The translations under genes were made by a program, and so were the position numbers. From DASWUZ01 sp036401375 (GTDB taxonomy: Bacteria; Acidobacteriota; Terriglobia; Terriglobales; Acidobacteriaceae), in the NCBI GenBank assembly GCA_036401375.1, contig DASWVB010000025.1:1-56453 (forward strand): a DNA stretch of 56,453 nt. The letters are read 5' to 3'. Within the stretch, counting starts at the first letter, position 1. The number at the start of each line of letters is the position of its first letter. Positions 42,392-50,837 of this stretch are shown piece by piece. Below the pieces are notes generated by a model. It saw only the letters and a list, made by a program, of their open reading frames with translations. It was not told the DNA's origin and searched no databases.

Positions 42392-42730
42392 GTGACAAGC
42401 GCACGTTTTCAGCTCCGTATGAGGTCCCAGGTCGGTGCCCGGCAATCAACGCCGCCGCTGGCCTGGAGGCGCTGGACTGCAATCGCCTGCATCTTGTTGC
42501 TCTCACTGGCAGCGACAATCCAGGTCGCACACTCCCATGCGGATACACGGGCAGCCGAGCACTGCCAGATCTGCTTCGCAATCCACTCCGCCTTGCCTGC
42601 AGAGGCGGTCGCAACCCAGGTCGTCTTCACACGTACGCAGGAGCCGCCCGCGGAGCTGATCCACGCCGTCCGGCCGCGTATCTGGATCTCTCCCTTTGCC
42701 AATGGCCCGCCTGCTCTGAGTTTGGCTTAG
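42392..42730 (+). CDS. Small exported HxH...CxxC protein, DUF2946-like
   Basis: 112 residues from a GTG at 42392 with GGAG seven bases upstream. An N-terminal basic region and one hydrophobic segment (TAIACILLLSLAATIQVAHS) precede HSHADTRAAEHCQICF, a metal-ligand-like cluster (His, His, His, Cys, Cys) resembling the DUF2946-type proteins seen beside TonB-dependent receptors. The TonB receptor starts 59 bases later. Metal binding is inferred, not shown. Confidence 0.65.
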   Translation: MTSARFQLRMRSQVGARQSTPPLAWRRWTAIACILLLSLAATIQVAHSHADTRAAEHCQICFAIHSALPAEAVATQVVFTRTQEPPAELIHAVRPRIWISPFANGPPALSLA

Positions 42731-42789
42731 TAATACCGTCCCCCGCAGCTGATAGCGGTCGAGATCGCCACACACTCAGGAGAATACTC

Positions 42790-45486
42790 ATGCAGCCCCA
42801 GCGCTTCAGATGCGCCAGCGTCTTATTTTCTGTGTTCTTATTTGCCTCCCTGCTGTTGGCCGGGACATCAGCCAGCGCGCAGGTCAGTCCGCGCTCCTCG
42901 GCCACGAGTAGCCATGCTGCAGGAACTGGTACCGCAGGAATGATCAGCGGAACTGTGACCGATAGCACAGGCGCCATCATTCCCGGGGCGATCGTAGAGA
43001 TTCACAATGCTCTTACCGGGTTTCACCAGGCGCAGCCCGCAGACTCGACGGGGCAGTTCCGGTTCACCAATCTGGCCTTCGGTAACTACCACCTCACCAT
43101 CAGCCAGGCAGGCTTCAAGCCGGTGAAGGACGATGTGGACGTGCAGAGCGTCGTCGGCGTGAAGCGAGACTATCCTCTGCAGGTTAGCACTACGACGACC
43201 ACCGTCACCGTCGAGGCAGACAGCAACGATGTGGTTGAGGGCGACCCAAGTGCCCACACCGACATCGACCGGTCACTGACTGACAAGCTGCCGCTGCTGA
43301 GCAGCGAATCGGGCGTGAGCTCTGCGATCACCATGGCCAGCCCTGGCGTTGCGGCCGACTCGAACGGAATGTTTCATCCGCTGGGCGAGCATGCGGACAC
43401 CAGTTACAGCATCGATGGCCAGCCTATCAGCGACCAGCAGAGCAAGACCTTTTCAAATCAAATCTCGATGAACGCGGTGCAGTCGCTGCAGGTGATCGAG
43501 GGTGTGATACCGCCCGAGTATGGAGATAAGGCAAGCCTCGTGGCGCGCACTACTACGCGTTCCGGGCTCGGAACGGCGCGCTCGACGGGCGATCTCACGT
43601 TTAGTTACGGTTCCTTCGGTTCGACTGTGGCGGGCGGCTCACTGGCCCTTGGCACGCCGCGGTTCGGCAACTTCATCACGGTTGATGGAGCTAACAGCGG
43701 GCGCTTCCTTGATGCCGCTGAGACCCAGATACTGCATGGGCACGGGAACAACGAGAGCGTCTTTGACCGTGTCGACTTTGCGCCAAGTACGGATGATACG
43801 CTGCACCTGAATCTGACAGCATCGCGCTCCTGGTTCCAGGTACCGAACCAGTTTGATCAGCAGGGCGCCGGGCAGGATCAGCGCTCCGAGATTTTTAGCT
43901 ACAACATTGCGCCCTTCTATACGCACCTGTTCAGTCAGGAGTCTCTGATCAGCGTTAATCCTTACCTGCGCCAGGATAATGTTCACTACTACCCGAGCGG
44001 CAACCCGTTCAGCGATACTCCTGCTACCTTGTCGCAAGACAGGCAGCTTAGAAATCTGGGCCTCAAGGTTGATTACTCCTATGTGAAAGGTATTCATAAT
44101 CTCAAGGCCGGCGCTGACCTGAACCACACATTTCTGGTTGAAAACTTTGCGGTTGGACTCACCAGCCCTACCTTCAACGCGCTTTGCGTTGATGCGAATG
44201 GCAATTCGGTAGTGGCGGCTGGAGTTACTTCGCCTGCCCAGTGTGCGGACTACACGGGCACGGGTGAGACGCCTCTCGGATTTAGTGCGAATCCCAACTT
44301 CCAGCCCGGACTGCTGCCCTTCGATCTGACCCGAGGCGGCAGCGACTTCCTGTTTCACGGGCGCACTGATGTAAAGGAAGAGTCTTTGTATGTACAGGAC
44401 AATATAACCCTGAAGAGTTGGCAGTTTATGGCCGGGGTGCGCGGCGACAACTACAACGGCCTCAGCCGGCGCAAGATGGTGCAGCCTCGGATCGGCATCA
44501 CCTATAACCTGACGAAGACCGGGACGGTTTTGCGTGTAGGCTACTCCCGGCTGATGCCAACCCCTTATAACGAAAATCTGATCCTCTCGAGCTCAACCGG
44601 CAGCGGTGGCCTGGCTCACGATGTAGGTGCAGCGGCCCCGCAGCCACTGATTCCGGCGGCCAGAAACCAGTACGAAGGTGGCTTCGAACAGACTGTCAGC
44701 AAGCATGTGGTAATTGACGGCGAATACTTCTGGAAAGAGACCAGGGGAGACTACGACTTTGACGTACTGCTGAATACTCCACTTACATTTCCCATCCAGT
44801 GGCGTAAGTCAAAGATTGACGGCTTTGACATGCGAGTTACCATGCCCGCGCTGCACGGGCTCTCGGCCTACAGCGTGATAGGACACACCCGCGCTCGCTT
44901 CTTCAATCCGGAGCAGGGCGGCATCCTGTTTAACAATCCCGTGGGACCGGCGACCTTTGCGCCATTCCGTATCGACCATGATCAGGCATTCCAGCAGACG
45001 ACCCACTTACAGTTTCAACCGCGGCCGGAGCATGGCTGGTACGGTTTCACATGGCGTTACGACAGCGGGGCTGTTGCGGGGCATGCGCCTTTTGCGATCG
45101 ACCCCAACGCGCCGCTCAACCTGAGCTATCTGACGGCCGACCAGCAATCGCAGATTGAACTAAGCTGCGCGGGCGTGCGTGCGACGCTCTCTGCACCGCT
45201 TACTACTTGCGCACCCTCCCTGGTGTCTTCACCGCTGGTGCGCATTCCGGCGCCGGGAACGGAGAACGATGATAGAAATCCGCCCCGCGTAGCTCCCCGC
45301 AGCCTGTTCGACATGGCCGCTGGATGGGACAATGTCTTTCATCGCGACCGCTATAAGACCAACGCAAGCGTGACAGTCACAAATTTGACTAACAAAGTAG
45401 CGCTGTATAACTTCCTCTCTACGTTCAGTGGAACGCACTTCGTTCCACCCCGCGCTTACACGGCGCAATTGACACTTAACTTCTAA
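42790..45486 (+). CDS. TonB-dependent receptor with carboxypeptidase-like N-terminal domain
   Basis: 898 residues. A signal peptide (LFSVFLFASLLLAGTSASAQ) is followed by a CarboxypepD_reg-type domain (GMISGTVTDSTGAIIPGAIVEIHN...FRFTNLAFGNYHLTISQAGF), a plug-like domain (SIDGQPISDQQSKTF, VQSLQVIEGVIPPEYGDKASLV) and a C-terminal barrel ending in AQLTLNF with the terminal Phe. It imports a substrate across the outer membrane. The substrate is unknown; the preceding small HxH/CxxC protein hints at a metal. Not a SusC length (about 1000) but of the acidobacterial receptor type. Confidence 0.9.
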   Translation: MQPQRFRCASVLFSVFLFASLLLAGTSASAQVSPRSSATSSHAAGTGTAGMISGTVTDSTGAIIPGAIVEIHNALTGFHQAQPADSTGQFRFTNLAFGNYHLTISQAGFKPVKDDVDVQSVVGVKRDYPLQVSTTTTTVTVEADSNDVVEGDPSAHTDIDRSLTDKLPLLSSESGVSSAITMASPGVAADSNGMFHPLGEHADTSYSIDGQPISDQQSKTFSNQISMNAVQSLQVIEGVIPPEYGDKASLVARTTTRSGLGTARSTGDLTFSYGSFGSTVAGGSLALGTPRFGNFITVDGANSGRFLDAAETQILHGHGNNESVFDRVDFAPSTDDTLHLNLTASRSWFQVPNQFDQQGAGQDQRSEIFSYNIAPFYTHLFSQESLISVNPYLRQDNVHYYPSGNPFSDTPATLSQDRQLRNLGLKVDYSYVKGIHNLKAGADLNHTFLVENFAVGLTSPTFNALCVDANGNSVVAAGVTSPAQCADYTGTGETPLGFSANPNFQPGLLPFDLTRGGSDFLFHGRTDVKEESLYVQDNITLKSWQFMAGVRGDNYNGLSRRKMVQPRIGITYNLTKTGTVLRVGYSRLMPTPYNENLILSSSTGSGGLAHDVGAAAPQPLIPAARNQYEGGFEQTVSKHVVIDGEYFWKETRGDYDFDVLLNTPLTFPIQWRKSKIDGFDMRVTMPALHGLSAYSVIGHTRARFFNPEQGGILFNNPVGPATFAPFRIDHDQAFQQTTHLQFQPRPEHGWYGFTWRYDSGAVAGHAPFAIDPNAPLNLSYLTADQQSQIELSCAGVRATLSAPLTTCAPSLVSSPLVRIPAPGTENDDRNPPRVAPRSLFDMAAGWDNVFHRDRYKTNASVTVTNLTNKVALYNFLSTFSGTHFVPPRAYTAQLTLNF

Positions 45487-45567
45487 GCCCGCAGCTGACC
45501 GGCTCACTCAGGCAGCACTCAGTGGAAGTCAGGAGAGAGCATCCGAGCTATGCGGACCCACAGTTAC

Positions 45568-46740
45568 TCAGCGGTCCGCATAGTAGCCAGCTCGGGTCTG
45601 CACGTAGTCATCTTTCTTATCTACCGTCAGGTCGATCTTGTGAAAGCCGCTTGGCGAGCTATCCTTGTCCGGGGTGTAAGCAAGCACGTACTGGGTACGA
45701 AGCTCTTCGGCAATTGACTTATAAATGTCGGCGATACTCTCTTTCTTTTTGGCTTCGAATAGGCGGCCGCCCGTTTCATCCGCGATCTGCTGCATGATCT
45801 TCCTGCCGTCGACGTGAGGCTGCTCAGGCCCACGCTGCCCACCTGCGCTTCCTCCGTGACCACTTCCGCCGCTGCCAGGCCAGCCTCCGCCGCCGGCTCC
45901 GCCCGGCCATCCGCCGCCGCTACGACCACCCTGTCGGCCGAGGTCATGGTCTCGAGGAGCCCCACCCTCTCCTTTAAAGTAGATCGTATACACGCTGACT
46001 TCGGCCCTTTGAGCAGCCTCGATCGCCCCGTCAAGAGTCTCCTTGCTGCCTCTATCACCTCCATCGCTGAGCAGCACGATGGCCTTGCGGCCCGGCTGCT
46101 TCTTCAGCAATTCATCAGCCGCGAGGAAGACTGCGTCGTACAATTGCGTTCCTCCGCCGTGCCTTCTTACGTCGTTCACATCAGGATCGCCGCTGCCTGA
46201 GGATGTATTCTCCTCACCCGGTCCTAGTATCTGCAACGCTGCGCCTAGTTTGTCTTTGGATGACGTGAGGTCCTGCAGGAGTTCCACTTCACGATCGAAA
46301 TGCAGTAGGAATGCCTTGTCCCCTGGCAGGGTCAGCATCTGCTCAAAGAAGCTTCTACTCGCAGTGCGCTCCTGCTCGAGCGCATTGCGCATGCTTCCGC
46401 TTGTGTCCACCAGCAGCCCAAGTGTTAGCGGCAGGTCTTTATCGAGGCTAAAGAACTTGACCGTCTCAGCACGGGCGTCCTCTTTAAGCGTGAAGTCATC
46501 CTTGCTCAAGGTCGTGACGAGTTGGCCCTTCTTATCCCGCACCGTCACCGGAAGAGTTACCAGCCGCGCCTCAACAGAGAGCGTGGGAGCGGGTACCGTG
46601 CTTGATCTAGTCTCGCTCGACGTAGAAGGAGCGCTTTGAGTGGTTGCTGCGACTGGAAGAACAATCAAAGCAGTTGCGAGGCATAACAGCCGAGCTGAAC
46701 CGGCGAAAGGGTGGGGATGAGTGAGTATTACGCGTGGCAT
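45568..46740 (-). CDS. Secreted VWFA-domain protein (VWFA-related, acidobacterial)
   Basis: 390 residues with signal peptide (LLCLATALIVLPVAATTQ). An N-terminal VTVRDKKGQLVTTLSKDDFTLKEDA segment, typical of these proteins, is followed by a von Willebrand A fold with an intact MIDAS DTSGS at 112-116, then KAIVLLSDGGDRGSK. A Gly/Trp-rich loop insert (GGGWPGGAGGGG) sits near 280-310. It ends with LRTQYVLAYTPDKDSSPSGFHKIDLTVDKKDDYVQTRAGYYA. Ion-dependent adhesion or complex assembly at the envelope is the likely role. Convergent with the receptor gene. Confidence 0.85.
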   Translation of the reverse strand: MPRVILTHPHPFAGSARLLCLATALIVLPVAATTQSAPSTSSETRSSTVPAPTLSVEARLVTLPVTVRDKKGQLVTTLSKDDFTLKEDARAETVKFFSLDKDLPLTLGLLVDTSGSMRNALEQERTASRSFFEQMLTLPGDKAFLLHFDREVELLQDLTSSKDKLGAALQILGPGEENTSSGSGDPDVNDVRRHGGGTQLYDAVFLAADELLKKQPGRKAIVLLSDGGDRGSKETLDGAIEAAQRAEVSVYTIYFKGEGGAPRDHDLGRQGGRSGGGWPGGAGGGGWPGSGGSGHGGSAGGQRGPEQPHVDGRKIMQQIADETGGRLFEAKKKESIADIYKSIAEELRTQYVLAYTPDKDSSPSGFHKIDLTVDKKDDYVQTRAGYYADR

Positions 46741-46808
46741 TCAGGAGATCCTGTTAAGACCAGGTTATGCGTTCTGCTGAATTAGACGCTGCAGGCTGCC
46801 CTAAGTCC

Positions 46809-47711
46809 CTAACTGGTGTGCGCCTTTGCACCTCGCGCAATCTGCGCAAAGCGGGCGACTATCGGCCGCGACTCTCCTACCAGACAAGCCAGTTCTATTT
46901 TGCTGACGACCTTCGAGTCGCGCAACGGAAGGCAGACTACCCCGGGGGACACTATACCCTGGACGCAAGCGGGTGCGATCGAGACACCGAGACCGGCGCC
47001 AACGAGGCGCAGGATGGACAGCCAATTCGAGGCCTCCTGGACGATCTGCGGCCGAAAGCCGTGCGCCTCGCAGATAGATAGAGGCTTTTCAAAGGCGCGG
47101 CTGCCGGCGCTTCGCGGATAATAGATGAAGGATTCGTTGCGCAACGATGCAGCCGAAATGCTTCTCTGCTTGGAGCGGGGATGGCTGGCCGGCAGCACGG
47201 CGACGAATGGCTCAGAGAAGAGCGTGACAACGCTCAAGCCTTCCGTAGGGTCGCCGTCGCGCAAGATGCCCGCATCCAGTGTGCCGTTTTGAAGTCCGCT
47301 GATCACGAGCGAGGTAAAGGACTCATGCAGCTGCAGTCGGACCCGCGGATAAGCCTCACGATAGGCGCGGAAGATCGCTGGAAGGGTCGTCAACATACCC
47401 GAGCCGATAAAGCCCAGGTTCAGCGAGCCAACCTCGCCGGCGCCGATGGCGCGCGTCTCCTCGATGTCGCGCTGCACAAGGCGCAAAGTGCGATGTGCTC
47501 TCTGCAGGAAGACCTCGCCAGCAGGAGTCAGGGTTACGGAGCGGGACGTCCTGTGCAGTAAGGGATGTCCGAGGATTCCCTCCAGGTTACGAATCTGCTG
47601 CGAAAGCGGCGGCTGCGAGAGATGCAGGCGATGCGCCGCGCGGCCAAAGTGAAGCTCCTCGGCAACGGCAACGAAGTAGCGAAGATGGCGTAGCTCGACG
47701 TCAGCATCCAT
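46809..47711 (-). CDS. LysR-family transcriptional regulator
   Basis: 300 residues. N-terminal HTH: LRHLRYFVAVAEELHFGRAAHRLHLSQPPLSQQIRNLEGILGHPLLHRTSR (about 8-58), then the type 2 periplasmic-binding-like effector domain. Divergent from the GNAT gene at 47797 with 85 bp between, the classic LysR arrangement, so the acetyltransferase may be the target. The effector is unknown. Confidence 0.92.
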   Translation of the reverse strand: MDADVELRHLRYFVAVAEELHFGRAAHRLHLSQPPLSQQIRNLEGILGHPLLHRTSRSVTLTPAGEVFLQRAHRTLRLVQRDIEETRAIGAGEVGSLNLGFIGSGMLTTLPAIFRAYREAYPRVRLQLHESFTSLVISGLQNGTLDAGILRDGDPTEGLSVVTLFSEPFVAVLPASHPRSKQRSISAASLRNESFIYYPRSAGSRAFEKPLSICEAHGFRPQIVQEASNWLSILRLVGAGLGVSIAPACVQGIVSPGVVCLPLRDSKVVSKIELACLVGESRPIVARFAQIARGAKAHTS

Positions 47712-47796
47712 ACTTCTAGAATCTTAATACGTTTGAACAAGATATTGGACGAATCATCGCTGGCATCGCAGACTGGTACGAAGGAGATCAGCCGCG

Positions 47797-48318
47797 ATGT
47801 CGACGCCCGACGAAAGGCTCGCCTTGACGTATTTGAAGCCGGCGATACCGGCAATCGAGATCAGGCCGCTCGCGCCCGGCGAGGATGGCACCGCTTTCCG
47901 CGTCCTGAACGAGGAGTGGATCACACGCCACTTCATCCTTGAGCCGAAGGACATCGCGACGCTTGGAGATCCAGAGAATATGATCCTGCGAAGAGGCGGC
48001 CGCGTTCTGATGGTCTATGCCGGCCCGGACGTCGTTGGCTGCGTCGCGCTCATTCCCATGGGAGAGGGAGTATTCGAGTTGTCGAAGATGGCCGTTGCGC
48101 CAACAATGCGAGGTCAAGGAATCGGCCGTACCTTGCTCGAGCGCGCAATCACTGATGCACGGAAGATGGGCGCTAAATCCTTATTCCTCGGTAGCAACTC
48201 CATCCTCAAGGACGCCGTGCACCTCTACGAGTCGGTGGGCTTCAAACATGTGCCCGCCGAGCGCCTGCCTCCGCTTGCATACGCGCGCGCGGATGTTTTC
48301 ATGGAAATGCCACTCTGA
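47797..48318 (+). CDS. GNAT-family N-acetyltransferase
   Basis: 173 residues. GNAT motif A is FELSKMAVAPTMRGQGIGRTLLERAITDARKMG (V-x-x-x-x-R-G-x-G-x-G for acetyl-CoA pyrophosphate), followed by LYESVGFKHV in motif B. It transfers an acetyl group from acetyl-CoA to an amine; substrate unknown. Divergent partner of the LysR gene. Confidence 0.88.
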   Translation: MSTPDERLALTYLKPAIPAIEIRPLAPGEDGTAFRVLNEEWITRHFILEPKDIATLGDPENMILRRGGRVLMVYAGPDVVGCVALIPMGEGVFELSKMAVAPTMRGQGIGRTLLERAITDARKMGAKSLFLGSNSILKDAVHLYESVGFKHVPAERLPPLAYARADVFMEMPL

Positions 48319-48368
48319 ATCAGGGCTCTCGGTTCCGGGCTCCTGCATCGGCCCGCCTTGCTGCTGTC

Positions 48369-48785
48369 CTAGTAGGCACGCCTGTCGCGGCGGTCGCGGC
48401 CGCCCCAGAGCAGCCATCCGGCTGCGAGTAGTGTGATCGCGGCGATGATCGCCTGTGACGAGACGCAGTAGATGCACCACATCAGCAGCACTCTATATTC
48501 GATATACGTCAGCCGCAGTGCGAAGGCTAGCCCGATCAGCGCGCCGATCATCACCAGGGCGCGACGACGCGCCAGCGCGAGCGCCGCAAGGACCGCATAG
48601 CCCGCTATCCCGATGGCCGCTACCGGCACGTGGTGCCACTCCGCGTACCGGCTGTGGTTCACGATACCGCAGTCCCAATGGTCATTTACGCTGCACGGCT
48701 CAAAGGTCTTACTGCGGTGTATCTGTAGCGCGAGCGCCGAGACAACCAGTCCGGCGATCGCAAGCAACGCAATGATGTAGCGCAC
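48369..48785 (-). CDS. VKOR-family thiol oxidoreductase, stand-alone
   Basis: 138 residues from a GTG at 48785 with AGGAG upstream. Four or five membrane segments. The four redox cysteines of vitamin K epoxide reductase homologues are present: Cys31 and Cys39 (C-x7-C) in the loop, and the CxxC pair Cys104/Cys107 (WCIYC), plus a conserved Ser/Ala-rich helix after it. Bacterial VKORs recharge DsbA-type oxidants with quinone. No fused thioredoxin domain, so a separate DsbA is needed elsewhere. Divergent from pyrG. Confidence 0.85.
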   Translation of the reverse strand: MRYIIALLAIAGLVVSALALQIHRSKTFEPCSVNDHWDCGIVNHSRYAEWHHVPVAAIGIAGYAVLAALALARRRALVMIGALIGLAFALRLTYIEYRVLLMWCIYCVSSQAIIAAITLLAAGWLLWGGRDRRDRRAY

Positions 48786-48956
48786 ATCTACTCCTGATAA
48801 GGTCTGCCCCGGTAAGCGGGCTTATGACTACCACATCCAGAATACCTGCTAGAGGGTGGGGAGTTTCGCGCTTCCCTTCCGCGCGGCTTCCTGCGATACT
48901 TGTACGTGCCCCTCCCGGTACGCCAACCAGAACAAAAGAAAACAGGTGACGCATAC

Positions 48957-50621
48957 ATGTCTGCAAAGTACATCTTTGTGACGGGCGGTGTTGTGTCCAG
49001 CCTCGGTAAGGGTCTGGCTGCGGCATCGATCGGTTGTCTGCTTGAGAGTCGCGGACTTCGCGTCAACCTGATGAAGTTCGACCCGTACCTGAATGTCGAT
49101 CCGGGCACGATGTCGCCCTTCCAGCACGGGGAGGTCTTCGTCACCGACGATGGGGCCGAGACGGACCTTGACCTGGGACACTACGAACGGTTTACCCACG
49201 CTCACCTGACGCGTGATAACAACCTGACCACTGGACGGATTTACGAGCAGATCATCACCAAGGAGCGACGGGGAGATTACCTAGGCAAGACCGTGCAGGT
49301 TATTCCGCACGTCACCAACGAGATCAAGAACGCGATCCGCAAAGTTGCCGCGTCGGGCGTAGACGTCACGATAGTCGAGATCGGCGGCACCGTCGGCGAC
49401 ATAGAGTCTTTGCCCTTCCTGGAGGCGATCAGGCAGATGCGTCAGGAGCTCGGCCGCGAGAATACGGTCTTTGTTCACGTGACCCTGGTACCCTGGATCG
49501 CCGCCGCACAGGAGTTGAAGACCAAGCCGACACAGCACTCAGTCAAAGAGCTGCTGTCGATCGGCATACAGCCAGACATCCTGCTGTGCCGCACCGATCG
49601 TGCACTTTCGCGGGAGATCAAAGACAAGATTGCTCTCTTCTGCAATCTTGAAAATCGCGCCGTCATAGCAGCTCGAGATGTTGCTTCCATTTACGAGGCG
49701 CCGCTGATGTTTTCGCAGGAGGGCGTCGATTCACTCGCATTGAAGTACCTGCACATCGAGGCAAGAGAAGCTGACCTGACTAAGTGGAGTAAGCTGGTCG
49801 AGCGTTGCTATAACCCAGCAGACGAAGTGTCGATCGGCATCGTCGGCAAGTACGTAGAGTATGAGGACAGCTATAAGTCGCTGAAGGAGGCACTTACTCA
49901 CGGAGCGCTTGCCGAGAATCTCAGGCTCCGCATTACATGGATCGAGGCCGAAGGTCTCGAGGCGAGCCACCCCGGTGACAAGGCCTACGAGGAGCAGCTT
50001 GCGGGCTTTGACGGCATCCTGGTGCCTGGCGGCTTCGGCAAAAGAGGGATAGAGGGTATGCTGAATGCAATTCGTTATGCGCGCGAGCGCCAGGTACCTT
50101 ACTTTGGCATCTGTCTCGGTATGCAGACCGCGTGCATCGAGTTCGCCCGAAATGTGTGTGGCCTGCCCGACGCTAACTCAAGCGAGTTCGATCCAGCCAC
50201 CAAACACCGCATCATCTATAAGCTGCGCGAACTCACGGGAGTTGAGGAGATGGGCGGAACCATGCGACTTGGAGCATGGGATTGCGTGCTGCAGCCTGAT
50301 TCGCTTGCCTACTCTGCGTATGAGCGCAAAGAGATCAGCGAACGACATCGGCATCGCTACGAGTTCAACCGCGAGTACGAACCAGTGCTCACCGGCGCGG
50401 GCCTCAGGATCAGCGGAACCACGCCTGACTCGACCTATGTCGAGATCGTCGAGCTGAGCGGCCATCCATTCTTTCTCGGCTGCCAGTTTCACCCCGAATT
50501 TAAATCAAAGCCCTTGGAACCCCACCCGCTCTTTCACTCCTTTATCCGCGCCAGCTACCGCAATCGGCTGCAGGCAACGGCCGCTGCTCCCCTGGTTGAG
50601 GAAGTACTTCGGACTCGCTGA
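48957..50621 (+). CDS. pyrG: CTP synthase
   Basis: 554 residues from ATG 48957 (AGGTGA upstream). Converts UTP, ATP and glutamine to CTP. The synthase N-terminus MSAKYIFVTGGVVSSLGKGLAAASIGCLLESRG is complete, with VDPGTMSPFQHGEVFVTDDGAETDLDLGHYERF. The C-terminal glutamine amidotransferase has the Cys nucleophile in FGICLGMQ and the His/Glu pair in FHPEF. Length is standard for the family. Confidence 0.97.
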   Translation: MSAKYIFVTGGVVSSLGKGLAAASIGCLLESRGLRVNLMKFDPYLNVDPGTMSPFQHGEVFVTDDGAETDLDLGHYERFTHAHLTRDNNLTTGRIYEQIITKERRGDYLGKTVQVIPHVTNEIKNAIRKVAASGVDVTIVEIGGTVGDIESLPFLEAIRQMRQELGRENTVFVHVTLVPWIAAAQELKTKPTQHSVKELLSIGIQPDILLCRTDRALSREIKDKIALFCNLENRAVIAARDVASIYEAPLMFSQEGVDSLALKYLHIEAREADLTKWSKLVERCYNPADEVSIGIVGKYVEYEDSYKSLKEALTHGALAENLRLRITWIEAEGLEASHPGDKAYEEQLAGFDGILVPGGFGKRGIEGMLNAIRYARERQVPYFGICLGMQTACIEFARNVCGLPDANSSEFDPATKHRIIYKLRELTGVEEMGGTMRLGAWDCVLQPDSLAYSAYERKEISERHRHRYEFNREYEPVLTGAGLRISGTTPDSTYVEIVELSGHPFFLGCQFHPEFKSKPLEPHPLFHSFIRASYRNRLQATAAAPLVEEVLRTR

Positions 50622-50837
50622 TCCAAGGCGTGCTGGCTGCAGCCAATAGCTTTCATCTTGCGTCCTACAGGTGGGCCCGGTGTCAGCGACCTCAAACACG
50701 GCTGCGCGCTCGTACCAGGCCATCGATCCGAACTAAAGAGCGGGCTAGTCCGTATAACTGCAAGAACATCTGGCATACCGATGCGTAAAAATACAAGATC
50801 CAGAGGGCGGCCTTTGGTCGCTCTTGAGGTAAGGGTG

